Assembly: GCF_024508295.1 (NCBI RefSeq)
Contig: NZ_CP101990.1
Location: 930,001-994,000, forward strand
Direction: 5' to 3'
Origin: Aeromicrobium duanguangcaii
GTDB taxonomy: Bacteria > Actinomycetota > Actinomycetes > Propionibacteriales > Nocardioidaceae
Length of the DNA stretch: 64,000 bases
A model generated the notes under the pieces. That model was not told the origin of the DNA. It did not search any database and saw only the letters and a program-made list of their open reading frames with translations. Below are positions 31,665 through 39,844 of the stretch, one piece after another. The first letter of the stretch is position 1, and every line of letters starts with the position of its first letter. Both the position numbers and the translations under genes were made by a program.

Positions 31665-32109
31665 GTCCGGCGTCGAGGTCGACGTCGCAGGTCTGACGTC
31701 GTTGTGCCGGTTCGTCATGCGCCGCATGCGCCTGCACCCGCAGACCGAGATGACGTTGCGCCTCGTCGACACCGACACCATCGCCGTCCTCAACGAGCAG
31801 TGGATGGGCAAGAAGGGTCCCACCGACGTCCTGTCGTTCCCGATGGACGAGCTGACCCCCGGTGACGACGACGAGGACCGCGGCGAGGCGGGCTACCTCG
31901 GCGACATCGCCCTGTGCCCGCAGATCGCCGAGCAGCAGGCCCCGGCCGCGGGTCACGAGCGCGACGACGAGATGGCGCTGCTGACCGTCCACGGCATGCT
32001 GCACCTGCTCGGGTACGACCACGCCGAGCCGGAGGAGCACGCCGAGATGTTCGGCATCCAGGGCCGGCTGCTGCTGGAGTGGGCCGACCCGGCCCTGCGG
32101 GAGCCGTGA
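31642..32109 (+). CDS. ybeY: Endoribonuclease YbeY
   Basis: A 155-residue single-strand endoribonuclease acting in 16S rRNA 3'-end maturation and ribosome quality control. The zinc-binding HGMLHLLGYDH motif (H117, H121, H127) and the preceding PTDVLSFPMDE are complete. ATG 31642 lies inside the end of phoH with a GGGGGAG ribosome-binding site; the frame is open to 31588 but the conserved N-terminus starts here. Operon phoH-ybeY-corC-cdd-like-era. Confidence 0.96.
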
Positions 32110-32113
32110 GTCG

Positions 32114-33397
32114 ATGACCGGCACCGGCGCCCTGCTGCTGGCCGTCGTCCTCGTCCTGCTCGCCGGTCTGCTCGTGGCGGTCGAGGCGGCGATCTCGACC
32201 TTCTCTCGCGCCCGCGCCGACGAGCTCACCGAGGAGGGCGTCTCCGGCGCCAAGCGCCTCGGCCGCATCCTCGAGGACCCGGCCCCCTTCCTGAACTCGG
32301 TGCTGCTGCTGCGCATCGTCTCCGAGACGGCCGGCATCGTCCTGGTGGCCGCGGTCGTGGCCGACCGGGTCGCGGGCTACTGGCCCAACGTCCTGATCGC
32401 CGGCGGCACCATGTCCGTGGTCTCGTTCGTCGCGATCGGTGTCGGGCCGCGCACCCTGGGCCGCCAGCACTCCGAGAAGATCGCCGTCGCATCGGCCGGG
32501 CCGGTCATCTGGCTGACGGCTCTGCTGGGTCCGGTGCCGCGGCTGCTGATCCTCATCGGCAACGCGCTGACCCCCGGCCGTGGCTTCGCCGAGGGACCGT
32601 TCGCCTCCGAGGTCGAGGTCCGTGAGCTGGTCGACCTGGCCGCGGCCTCGTCGGTCATCGAGTCGGGCGAGTCCAAGATGATCCAGTCGGTCTTCGAGCT
32701 GGGCGACACGATCGTGCGCGAGGTGATGGTCCCGCGCACCGACCTGGTCTACATCGAGAGCCACAAGACCCTGCGCCAGGCGATGTCGCTGGGGCTGCGC
32801 AGCGGCTTCTCGCGCATCCCGGTCACGGGCGAGAACCTCGACGACGTCATCGGCATGGCCTACCTCAAGGACATCACCAAGCGCGTCTTCGACAACCACG
32901 CCGCCGAGACGACCGAGAAGGTCGACTCGATCTGCCGGCCGGTGGTCTTCGTGCCCGACACCAAGCACGCCGACGACCTGCTGCGCGAGATGCAGGCCCA
33001 GCGCACCCACGTGGCCATCGTCATCGACGAGTTCGGCGGCACCGCGGGACTCGTCACGATCGAGGACATCCTCGAGGAGATCGTCGGCGAGATCACCGAC
33101 GAGTACGACGACGAGCCGGACGAGCGCGAGCAGCTGGCCGACGGCGCTTGGCGGGTCAGCGCGCGCTTCGACGTGGACGACCTCGAGGAGCTCTTCGGCA
33201 TCCCCGTGCGCGACGAGGACGTCGACTCGGTGGGCGGCCTGATGGCCAAGCACCTGGGCACGGTGCCCATCCCCGGAGCGGTCGTCGAGGTCGACGGGCT
33301 GCGTCTCGAGGCGCAGGCCCCGGTCGGCCGACGCAACCGGATCGGGCGCGTCGTCGTGTCCCGCGTCGAGCCGCTCGACGTGACCGCCGACGCCTGA
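32114..33397 (+). CDS. CNNM/CorC-HlyC family membrane protein (hemolysin-like transporter)
   Basis: A 427-residue protein. A DUF21 (CNNM) membrane domain with about four helices occupies residues 1-150. A tandem CBS domain pair (REVMVPRTDLVYIES ... GMAYLKDIT ... VFVPDTKHADDLL ... IEDILEEIVGEI) follows, then a CorC_HlyC C-terminal domain from about residue 345. The family handles divalent cations such as Mg2+ or Co2+, with nucleotide sensed by the CBS pair. It sits between ybeY and era, as in Mycobacterium. Confidence 0.92.
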   Translation: MTGTGALLLAVVLVLLAGLLVAVEAAISTFSRARADELTEEGVSGAKRLGRILEDPAPFLNSVLLLRIVSETAGIVLVAAVVADRVAGYWPNVLIAGGTMSVVSFVAIGVGPRTLGRQHSEKIAVASAGPVIWLTALLGPVPRLLILIGNALTPGRGFAEGPFASEVEVRELVDLAAASSVIESGESKMIQSVFELGDTIVREVMVPRTDLVYIESHKTLRQAMSLGLRSGFSRIPVTGENLDDVIGMAYLKDITKRVFDNHAAETTEKVDSICRPVVFVPDTKHADDLLREMQAQRTHVAIVIDEFGGTAGLVTIEDILEEIVGEITDEYDDEPDEREQLADGAWRVSARFDVDDLEELFGIPVRDEDVDSVGGLMAKHLGTVPIPGAVVEVDGLRLEAQAPVGRRNRIGRVVVSRVEPLDVTADA

Positions 33398-33426
33398 GGG
33401 TGAGTCCCGGGCGGTACATTCGAGGC

Positions 33427-33759
33427 ATGGATCTTCCCCCAGAGGACGCGAAGCTCGTGACGCTCGCCCGGACCTCGCGAGCCCGCCTCGACGTCGCGCA
33501 GGGGGCCGCCGTCCGTGACCTCGACGGCCGCACCTACGCCGCCGCGACCGTCAACCTCGACACCCTGACGATCTCGGCCGTCGACCTCGCGGTCGCCATG
33601 GCCGTCTCCTCGGGCGCCAAGGGCCTCGAGGCCGTCGCCCTGGTGACCGAGGGCGACGTGCCCGTCGGACTGGACGCGGTGATCGAGTTCGGCGGCGTCG
33701 GCGTGACCGTCGTGGTCGCCGATCCGAAGGGCACGGTCGACACGGTGCTGACCACATGA
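33427..33759 (+). CDS. Cytidine deaminase-fold protein lacking the zinc site
   Basis: A 110-residue protein (AVRDLDGRTYAAATVNLDTLTISAVDLAVAMAVSSGAKG...) with the helix-strand pattern of cytidine deaminases. The catalytic H/C-A-E motif is replaced by TISAVDL and the PCxxC motif is absent, so deaminase activity is unlikely. The same degenerate protein lies between corC and era in Mycobacterium (the Rv2365c position). ATG 33427 follows TACATT by 6 bases. It overlaps era by 4 bases. Confidence 0.78.
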   Translation: MDLPPEDAKLVTLARTSRARLDVAQGAAVRDLDGRTYAAATVNLDTLTISAVDLAVAMAVSSGAKGLEAVALVTEGDVPVGLDAVIEFGGVGVTVVVADPKGTVDTVLTT

Positions 33760-34682
33760 GCACGCCCGAGGGATTCCGCTCCGGCTTCGCCTGCTTCGTC
33801 GGGCGGCCGAACGCGGGCAAGTCGACCCTGACGAACGCCCTGGTCGGCGGCAAGATCGCCATCACGTCGTCGCGCCCGCAGACCACACGCCACGCCATCC
33901 GCGGGCTGGTCAACCGCGAGAACGCGCAGCTCGTCCTCGTGGACACCCCCGGCCTGCACAAGCCGCGCACCCTGCTGGGCCAGCGGCTCAACGACCTGGT
34001 CCGCACCACGTGGGCCGAGGTCGACACCGTCGGCATGTGCCTGCCCGCCAACGAGAAGATCGGCCCGGGCGACCGCTACCTGATCAAGGAGATCGCCGCG
34101 CTGCGCCGCAAGCCGGTGTTCGCGATCGCGACCAAGACCGACCTGGTGTCGCCGGAGCGGCTGATCCAGCACCTGTCCGACATCGCCGCGGCCGGCGAGG
34201 AGGCCGGACTGACGTGGCGCGAGGTCGTGCCGGTGTCCGCCGTCTCCGGCGAGCAGGTCGACCTGCTCGCCTCGCTGCTGATCGACACCCTGCCGCAGGG
34301 CCCGCCGCTGTACCCCGAGGGCCAGCTGACCGACGAGCCCGAGGCCACGCTGATCGCCGAGATCATCCGCGAGGCCGCCCTCGAGGACGTCCGCGAGGAG
34401 CTGCCGCACTCGCTGGCCGTCGTCGTCGAGGAGGTCGTCCCGCGTGAGGACCGCCCCGCCGATCGCCCGCTGCTCGACGTGCGCGCCAACGTCTACGTCG
34501 AGCGTGACAGCCAGAAGGGCATCATCATCGGCAAGAAGGGCGCCCGGCTCAAGCAGATCGGGATCGACTCCCGCGGCCAGATCGAGCGCCTGCTCGGCAC
34601 TCCGGTGCACCTGGACCTGCACGTCAAGGTGGCGAAGGACTGGCAGCGCGATCCCAAGCAGCTGCGCAAGCTCGGCTTCTGA
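33756..34682 (+). CDS. era: GTPase Era
   Basis: A 308-residue GTPase binding 16S rRNA near its 3' end during 30S assembly. Motifs: G1 GRPNAGKST, G3 DTPGLHKP, G4 in the TKTD form usual in actinobacteria, and a C-terminal KH domain with GIIIGKKGARLKQIG. The ATG overlaps the previous stop (ATGA). Together with ybeY and the PhoH protein it makes this a ribosome-maturation operon. Confidence 0.97.
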   Translation: MSTPEGFRSGFACFVGRPNAGKSTLTNALVGGKIAITSSRPQTTRHAIRGLVNRENAQLVLVDTPGLHKPRTLLGQRLNDLVRTTWAEVDTVGMCLPANEKIGPGDRYLIKEIAALRRKPVFAIATKTDLVSPERLIQHLSDIAAAGEEAGLTWREVVPVSAVSGEQVDLLASLLIDTLPQGPPLYPEGQLTDEPEATLIAEIIREAALEDVREELPHSLAVVVEEVVPREDRPADRPLLDVRANVYVERDSQKGIIIGKKGARLKQIGIDSRGQIERLLGTPVHLDLHVKVAKDWQRDPKQLRKLGF

Positions 34683-34694
34683 CGCGAGCCGGAC

Positions 34695-35537
34695 TCAGCG
34701 CGGCGCGTGCGCCAGCAGGCGCTCGCTGAGCCGGTCGAGCAGCGGGGAGTCCAGCTTCCAGCGCTGCCAGTACAGCGCGACCCGCGTGGCCGATCGTCCC
34801 AGCCGGGCCAGGGCTCCGGCCTCGATCCCGGCGGCCGCCTGGTCCCGGGGCAGCAGACCCCAGCCCAGCCCGGCCTCGATCGCTGCCCGGAAGTCGTCCG
34901 ACGACGGCACCTCGTGCACGACGCGGGGCTCGGCATCGGTGTGGTGGTGCAGCTCCTCGTGCTGCAGGCGGTCCTTGGCGTTGAACACCACCATCGGCAT
35001 AGCCGCCCAGTCGGGGCGCCCGCCGAACCGGTCCAGCAGGCCCGGGTGGGCGACGGGCAGGTAGTGCATCGTGCCCAGCGGCGTCACCGAGCAGCCCTGG
35101 ACGGGTGCCGGGTCGCTCGTGATCGCACCCACGACCTCGCCACGGCGCAGCAGGTCGTGGCTGTGCCCCTCGTCCTCGACCCGCAGCCTGAGCGCGACCT
35201 CGTCCCACGCGGCGACCTCGGCGAGGACGGGGCGGAACCACGTCGCGAGCGAGTCGGCGTTGACCGCCAGGGCCAGATCGGTCGGACCGTCGTCGGCCAG
35301 CGCCTCGGCGTAGACCAGCTCGAGCTGGCGACCGAGCCGCACCAGTGCGGTGCCGGCCTCGGTGGGGGTGCAGGGCGAGCCGCGCCCCACGAGCACTCGA
35401 CCGACGGCGTTCTCGAGTGCTCGGATGCGCTGGCTCACGGCGCTCGGCGTGATGTGCAGGCGCTGCGCCGCGGCCTCGAAGGAGCCGTGGTCGGCGATCG
35501 CGACGAGGGTGGCCAGCTGGGCGGGGGAGAGGTCCAC
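34695..35537 (-). CDS. LysR-family regulator, ArgP/LysG type
   Basis: A 280-residue LysR regulator. The N-terminal helix-turn-helix (LATLVAIADHGSFEAAAQRLHITPSAVSQRIRALE) is followed by an effector domain with the ArgP-type QGCSVTPLG and GLGWGLLP segments. ArgP/LysG proteins sense lysine or arginine and activate the divergent exporter. GTG 35537 is chosen at the start of the helix-turn-helix; a TTAACT box lies 6 bases upstream. Only 79 bases separate it from the divergent lysE start, so the operator must lie there. Confidence 0.9.
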   Translation of the reverse strand: MDLSPAQLATLVAIADHGSFEAAAQRLHITPSAVSQRIRALENAVGRVLVGRGSPCTPTEAGTALVRLGRQLELVYAEALADDGPTDLALAVNADSLATWFRPVLAEVAAWDEVALRLRVEDEGHSHDLLRRGEVVGAITSDPAPVQGCSVTPLGTMHYLPVAHPGLLDRFGGRPDWAAMPMVVFNAKDRLQHEELHHHTDAEPRVVHEVPSSDDFRAAIEAGLGWGLLPRDQAAAGIEAGALARLGRSATRVALYWQRWKLDSPLLDRLSERLLAHAPR

Positions 35538-35616
35538 CCGGCCAGTTAAGCAGTCCTTCACCAAGTACAGAATGATTCGTTGGACTTCACCTGCGCCGGG
35601 GCCTAGTTTCGGGGAT

Positions 35617-36216
35617 GTGCTGCACGCCCTCGTGACCGGAATGCTGACCGGCCTGTCCCTCATCGTCGTCATCGGCGCCCAGAACGCCTTCGTCCTGCGG
35701 CAGGGGATCCGGCGAGTCCACGTCGTCCTCGTCGTCGCGATCTGCGCGGCCTCGGACGTCGCCCTGATCCTGGCCGGGGTCGTCGGCATCGGGGCGATCG
35801 TCGACCGCGCGGGGTGGGTCATCGACGTCGTCACGTGGCTCGGCGTCGCCTTCCTGGTCGGGTACGGCATCGCGTCGATCCGCCGGGCCCGCCACCCGGA
35901 GCGGCTGGAGACCGCCGGGCGGACGGTCGGCCTGCGCCGGGCCGTCGCGCTGCAGGCCCTGGCGCTGACGTGGCTCAACCCGCACGTCTACCTCGACACC
36001 GTCGTCCTGCTCGGCTCGATCGCCCAGACCCACGGGTCCGTGGACCGTTGGTGGTTCGCGGCGGGTGCGTGCCTGGGCAGCGTGCTGTGGTTCTCGAGCC
36101 TGGGACTGGGCGCCACGAGACTGGCCCCGCTGCTGGCCCGTCCGCGCGCATGGCAGGTGCTCGACCTGCTCATCGGCATCGTGATGTTCGTGATCGCCGC
36201 GACCCTGATCTGGTGA
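35617..36216 (+). CDS. LysE/ArgO family amino acid exporter
   Basis: A 199-residue inner membrane protein with about six helices. The LysE signature GLSLIVVIGAQNAFVLRQGI opens the first loop and LALTWLNPHVYLDT lies mid-protein. It exports excess lysine and arginine under control of the divergent ArgP-like regulator. GTG 35617 follows a TAGTTT box by 7 bases. Length is slightly short but complete, ending with a helix (LLIGIVMFVIAATLIW). Confidence 0.92.
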   Translation: MLHALVTGMLTGLSLIVVIGAQNAFVLRQGIRRVHVVLVVAICAASDVALILAGVVGIGAIVDRAGWVIDVVTWLGVAFLVGYGIASIRRARHPERLETAGRTVGLRRAVALQALALTWLNPHVYLDTVVLLGSIAQTHGSVDRWWFAAGACLGSVLWFSSLGLGATRLAPLLARPRAWQVLDLLIGIVMFVIAATLIW

Positions 36217-36245
36217 GACCGGCCCGGTTCTTGCACGATGGGTTC

Positions 36246-37265
36246 GTGGATCCCGTCGAAGCACTGCGTGAGACCGCGTTCTGGCTCGAGCGAGAGCGCG
36301 CCTCCACCTATCGGGTCGAGGCCTTCCGCAAGGCCGCGGCCGCGTTGGCCGACCTGCCGGCCGACGAGATCGCCGAGCGGGCCCACACCGGTGCGCTGGG
36401 CCGGATGAAGGGCCTCGGCCCCCGCACCACGACGGTCGTCGAGCAGGCGCTCGACGGTAAGGTGCCGGCCTACCTGGTCGACCTGCGTGAGCGGAACATC
36501 GAGCCGCTGGCCAGCGGCGGCGCCGAGCTGCGCGCGCTGCTGCGCGGCGACCTGCACAGCCACTCCGACTGGTCCGACGGCGGCAGCCCGATCGAGGAGA
36601 TGGCCGCCGCGGCGGCCTGGCGCGGCCGCGAGTACCAGGCGATCACCGATCACTCGCCGCGGCTGACCATCGCCAACGGCCTCAGCCGCGAGCGGTTGGA
36701 GGTGCAGCTCGAGGTCATCGCCGACCTCGACACCCGCCTCGACGGCCTCACCCTGCTGACGGGGATCGAGGTCGACATCCACCTCGACGGCTCCCTCGAC
36801 CAGGACGACGACCTGTTGGACCGGCTCGACGTCGTGGTGGCCAGCGTCCACTCCAAGCTCGCGATGGACGCGCCGTCGATGACGCGGCGCATGGTGGCCG
36901 CCGTCTCGAACCCGCACACGGACGTGCTCGGGCACTGCACCGGTCGCCTCGTCGAGGGTGGCCGGGGCCAGCGCCGTCAGTCGCAGTTCGACGCCGAGGA
37001 GGTCTTTCGCGCCTGTGCCGATCACGGCGTCGCGGTCGAGATCAACTCGCGACCCGAGCGCCAGGACCCGCCGGACGAGCTCATCGACCTCGCGAACGAG
37101 CTGGGCTGCCTGTTCTCGATCGACACGGACGCGCACGCGCCGGGCCAGCTGGACTTCCTCGACCTCGGCGCCGCCCGGGCCGCCGAGCGCGGCATCGACC
37201 CCGACCGCATCGTGACGACGTGGCCGCTCGACCGGCTGCGGACCTGGCTCGTCCGCTCGCGGTGA
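36246..37265 (+). CDS. PHP-domain phosphoesterase with N-terminal helix-hairpin-helix region
   Basis: A 339-residue protein resembling the C-terminal half of family X DNA polymerases without the polymerase domain. A helical region with a helix-hairpin-helix (MKGLGPRTTTVVEQAL) precedes the PHP domain, whose metal ligands are visible in GDLHSHSDWSDGG (about residue 100), ITDHS, VHSKL, LGHCTG, EINSRPER and DTDAHAPGQL. It may be a 3'-5' exonuclease or phosphatase in DNA repair. GTG 36246 has a CACGAT box 6 bases upstream. Confidence 0.85.
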   Translation: MDPVEALRETAFWLERERASTYRVEAFRKAAAALADLPADEIAERAHTGALGRMKGLGPRTTTVVEQALDGKVPAYLVDLRERNIEPLASGGAELRALLRGDLHSHSDWSDGGSPIEEMAAAAAWRGREYQAITDHSPRLTIANGLSRERLEVQLEVIADLDTRLDGLTLLTGIEVDIHLDGSLDQDDDLLDRLDVVVASVHSKLAMDAPSMTRRMVAAVSNPHTDVLGHCTGRLVEGGRGQRRQSQFDAEEVFRACADHGVAVEINSRPERQDPPDELIDLANELGCLFSIDTDAHAPGQLDFLDLGAARAAERGIDPDRIVTTWPLDRLRTWLVRSR

Positions 37266-37268
37266 GCG

Positions 37269-37718
37269 TCAGTCCATGAGCAGGGCGGCCAGCGTGCCGC
37301 CCAGCTCGGTCGCCGCGTCCAGGTGCGCCTCCACGTCCCCGGTGAAGACCAGGGGAGTGGCCGCCAGCGACCACTGCAGTCCCGTGGTGATCGACTCCAT
37401 CGCGCGCTCGGCGCCGGTGGTGTCGTAGCCGCCCCGGATCCAGTACGAGAACGGCCGCTTGGCGGTGGGCTCGCGCACGTCGTTGTAGACGGTGTCGAAG
37501 AAGTGCTTGAGCGCACCGGAGAGATAGCCCAGGTTCGCGCTCGTGCCCAGCAGATAGCCGTCGGCGGCGAGCACGTCCTCGACCGTCGCCTCGAGCGCGG
37601 GCCGCACGACGACCTCGACTCCCGCGATGGAGCTGTCTCGGGCGCCGGCGAGGACCGCGTCGCCGATCTGCGTCAGGCGCGGGGTCGGGCAGTGCTGGAC
37701 GACGAGGAGGCGGGCCAT
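37269..37718 (-). CDS. Flavodoxin-fold NAD(P)H/FMN protein
   Basis: A 149-residue flavodoxin-like protein (MARLLVVQHCPTPRLTQIGDAVLAG) with the FMN-contacting DGYLLGTSANLGYLSGALKHFFDTVY region, like WrbA and related NADPH-dependent FMN proteins. ATG 37718 follows TACGGT by 6 bases. It stands divergent from the MoxR gene with 69 bases between starts and converges with the PHP gene. The redox partner is unknown. Confidence 0.85.
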   Translation of the reverse strand: MARLLVVQHCPTPRLTQIGDAVLAGARDSSIAGVEVVVRPALEATVEDVLAADGYLLGTSANLGYLSGALKHFFDTVYNDVREPTAKRPFSYWIRGGYDTTGAERAMESITTGLQWSLAATPLVFTGDVEAHLDAATELGGTLAALLMD

Positions 37719-37787
37719 GGCGCCACCGTATCGCCGGACTTTCTCGACGACGTGCCCGACATTGCTCGGTGTGCCTACGATCAGCGC

Positions 37788-38702
37788 ATGGACTTCGCCG
37801 CAGCAGCACAGTCCGTTCTCGACAACGTCGCCACGGTCATCGATGGCAAGCAGCACGCCATCGAGACAGCCCTCGTCGTGATGCTGGCCGAGGGACACCT
37901 GCTGATCGAGGACGTCCCCGGGGTGGGCAAGACGGCTCTCGCGCGCGCCCTGGCCCGCTCGGTCGACTGCTCCGTGCGGCGGATCCAGTTCACTCCCGAC
38001 CTGCTGCCCTCGGACGTCACCGGCGTCTCGGTCTTCAACCAGGCGCTGTCGGAGTTCGAGTTCAAGCCCGGCGCCGTCTTCGCGAACATCGTCATCGGTG
38101 ACGAGATCAACCGCGCGTCCCCCAAGACCCAGTCCGCGCTGCTCGAGGCGATGGAGGAGCGTCAGGTGTCGGTCGACGGCACGACGTATCCGCTGCCGGG
38201 GCCGTTCATGGTCGTGGCCACCCAGAACCCGTTCGAGATGGAGGGCACGTACCTGCTGCCCGAGGCCCAGCGCGACCGGTTCATGGCTCGCATCTCGCTG
38301 GGCTACCCCGACGCCGACGCCGAGCTGGCGATGCTGCGGGACCGGGACCTGCGCGATCCGGCCACCCTGCTCGAGCCCGTCGTCATGGCGGACGACCTGC
38401 AGCAGATGATCACCCACGTGCGCTCGATCCACGTGGCCGAGTCGGTCGAGCGCTACGTCGTCGCCCTCGCCCGGGCCACCCGCGAGTCCGGCGACCTGCG
38501 GCTGGGCGCCAGCCCGCGCGCGACGCTGCAGCTGGTCCGCGCGGCCAAGGCGCTCGCCGCCCTGCGCGACCGTGAGTTCGTGCTGCCCGACGACGTCGCC
38601 GAGCTGGCCCCGCTCGTGCTGACGCACCGTCTCGTTCCCCTGCGCGGAGGTGGCTCCGCCGACGAGGTCGTCGCCGACGTCCTGCGCCGGGTACCGGTCT
38701 GA
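37788..38702 (+). CDS. MoxR-type AAA+ ATPase
   Basis: A 304-residue MoxR ATPase. Walker A lies in EDVPGVGKTALARALAR, Walker B in IVIGDEINRASPKTQSALLEAMEE, then sensor 1 TQNPFEMEGTYLLPEAQRDRF. MoxR proteins act as chaperone-like ATPases for the DUF58 (VWA-like) partner encoded next. ATG 37788 follows TACGAT by 6 bases. It is first in a three-gene operon, MoxR-DUF58-transglutaminase. Confidence 0.94.
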   Translation: MDFAAAAQSVLDNVATVIDGKQHAIETALVVMLAEGHLLIEDVPGVGKTALARALARSVDCSVRRIQFTPDLLPSDVTGVSVFNQALSEFEFKPGAVFANIVIGDEINRASPKTQSALLEAMEERQVSVDGTTYPLPGPFMVVATQNPFEMEGTYLLPEAQRDRFMARISLGYPDADAELAMLRDRDLRDPATLLEPVVMADDLQQMITHVRSIHVAESVERYVVALARATRESGDLRLGASPRATLQLVRAAKALAALRDREFVLPDDVAELAPLVLTHRLVPLRGGGSADEVVADVLRRVPV

Positions 38703-38704
38703 CG

Positions 38705-39844
38705 ATGTGGCTCACCGGCCGGTCCGTCGCCCTCATCGCCACCGCGGCGCTGAGTCTGTCGCTCGCGCTCCTGGCCGGGATCCCCGCGTTGCTCTACGTG
38801 ACCGGCCTGAGTGCCGGGCTGGTGGCGGTGGCACTGCTGCTGGCGGTGCTGGCCCGCCCCCGGCTCGAGTTGCGGCGCACGATCGAGCCCGCGATCGTCG
38901 AGCCCGACGAGCCGGTCGAGGTCGTGCTGGACCTGGCGGTTCGGTCGGGGGTCCCCGTCGTGACCGGCCGGTGGCGCGACCGCGTGCCGAGTGCCGTCCT
39001 GGGCACGGCCACCGGGACCGTCCCGGTCGCGGAGTCGTCCCGGGTCCGGTTCGCGTACGAGGTGCGCGGCCGGCGCCGGGGCAGCCACGAGATCGGCCCG
39101 TTCTCGGTCGTGGTCGGTGACGCCTTCGGTCTGGTCGAGCGCTCCCTGAGCGCCGGTGGGCGAGACCGCTTCGTCGTCCTGCCGAGGCGTCAGGCGCTGG
39201 GTGTCCGGGTCGGGCCGGCCGGCGCCATGGAGGGGACGACGCGCCTCCGCGCCGCCTCCGGCCTGGGCCAGGACGACGTCATCGCGCGGCCCTACCTGCC
39301 GGGCGACGCGCTCAAGCGCTGGCACTGGAAGGCCACGGCGCACCACGGCGAGCCGATGGTCCGCCAGGAGGAGTCGCAGGTGCGGCCCACCATGCTGGTC
39401 GTCCTCGACGCCGATCCGCGGGTGCACGACCACGCGGGCTTCGAGTGGAGCGTCTCGGCGGCAGCCTCGATCGTGGCGCACTACGGAGAGCGCGGCTTCG
39501 ACGTCGACCTGGCCAGCGGGCCGTCCCTGGTCTCGCTGGAGTCCGGTCACGGGGTGCAGGACGCCCTCGTGACGCTGGCCCTGGCCGAGCCCGACGCGTC
39601 GCCCCCGGTGGTCCCGAGCCGCGAGCGCACCACCATCGTCCTGACCGGCGCGCTCGACAGCGCCGCCGCCGACCGCCTCGTCGCCGAGGTCCCGTCGCGC
39701 GACACGATCGCCTTCGTCGCCCGCTCCACCACCGAGGCGGCCCGGTCGGTGCTGGTGGGCGCCGGCTGGCACGTCGTCGTCCGGGACCCGAACGACGACC
39801 TCGCCACGATCTGGGAGGACACGATGGCGGTGATCGCGCGATGA
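38705..39844 (+). CDS. DUF58 domain membrane protein
   Basis: A 379-residue protein with two N-terminal membrane helices (about residues 7-55), a beta-rich middle and the DUF58 region. That region carries the family signature YLPGDALKRWHWKATAHHGEPMVRQEE, then a VWA-like fold (VVLDADPRVHD). It is the usual partner of MoxR. The ATG is 2 bases after the MoxR stop, and its stop overlaps the next start (ATGA). Confidence 0.9.
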   Translation: MWLTGRSVALIATAALSLSLALLAGIPALLYVTGLSAGLVAVALLLAVLARPRLELRRTIEPAIVEPDEPVEVVLDLAVRSGVPVVTGRWRDRVPSAVLGTATGTVPVAESSRVRFAYEVRGRRRGSHEIGPFSVVVGDAFGLVERSLSAGGRDRFVVLPRRQALGVRVGPAGAMEGTTRLRAASGLGQDDVIARPYLPGDALKRWHWKATAHHGEPMVRQEESQVRPTMLVVLDADPRVHDHAGFEWSVSAAASIVAHYGERGFDVDLASGPSLVSLESGHGVQDALVTLALAEPDASPPVVPSRERTTIVLTGALDSAAADRLVAEVPSRDTIAFVARSTTEAARSVLVGAGWHVVVRDPNDDLATIWEDTMAVIAR

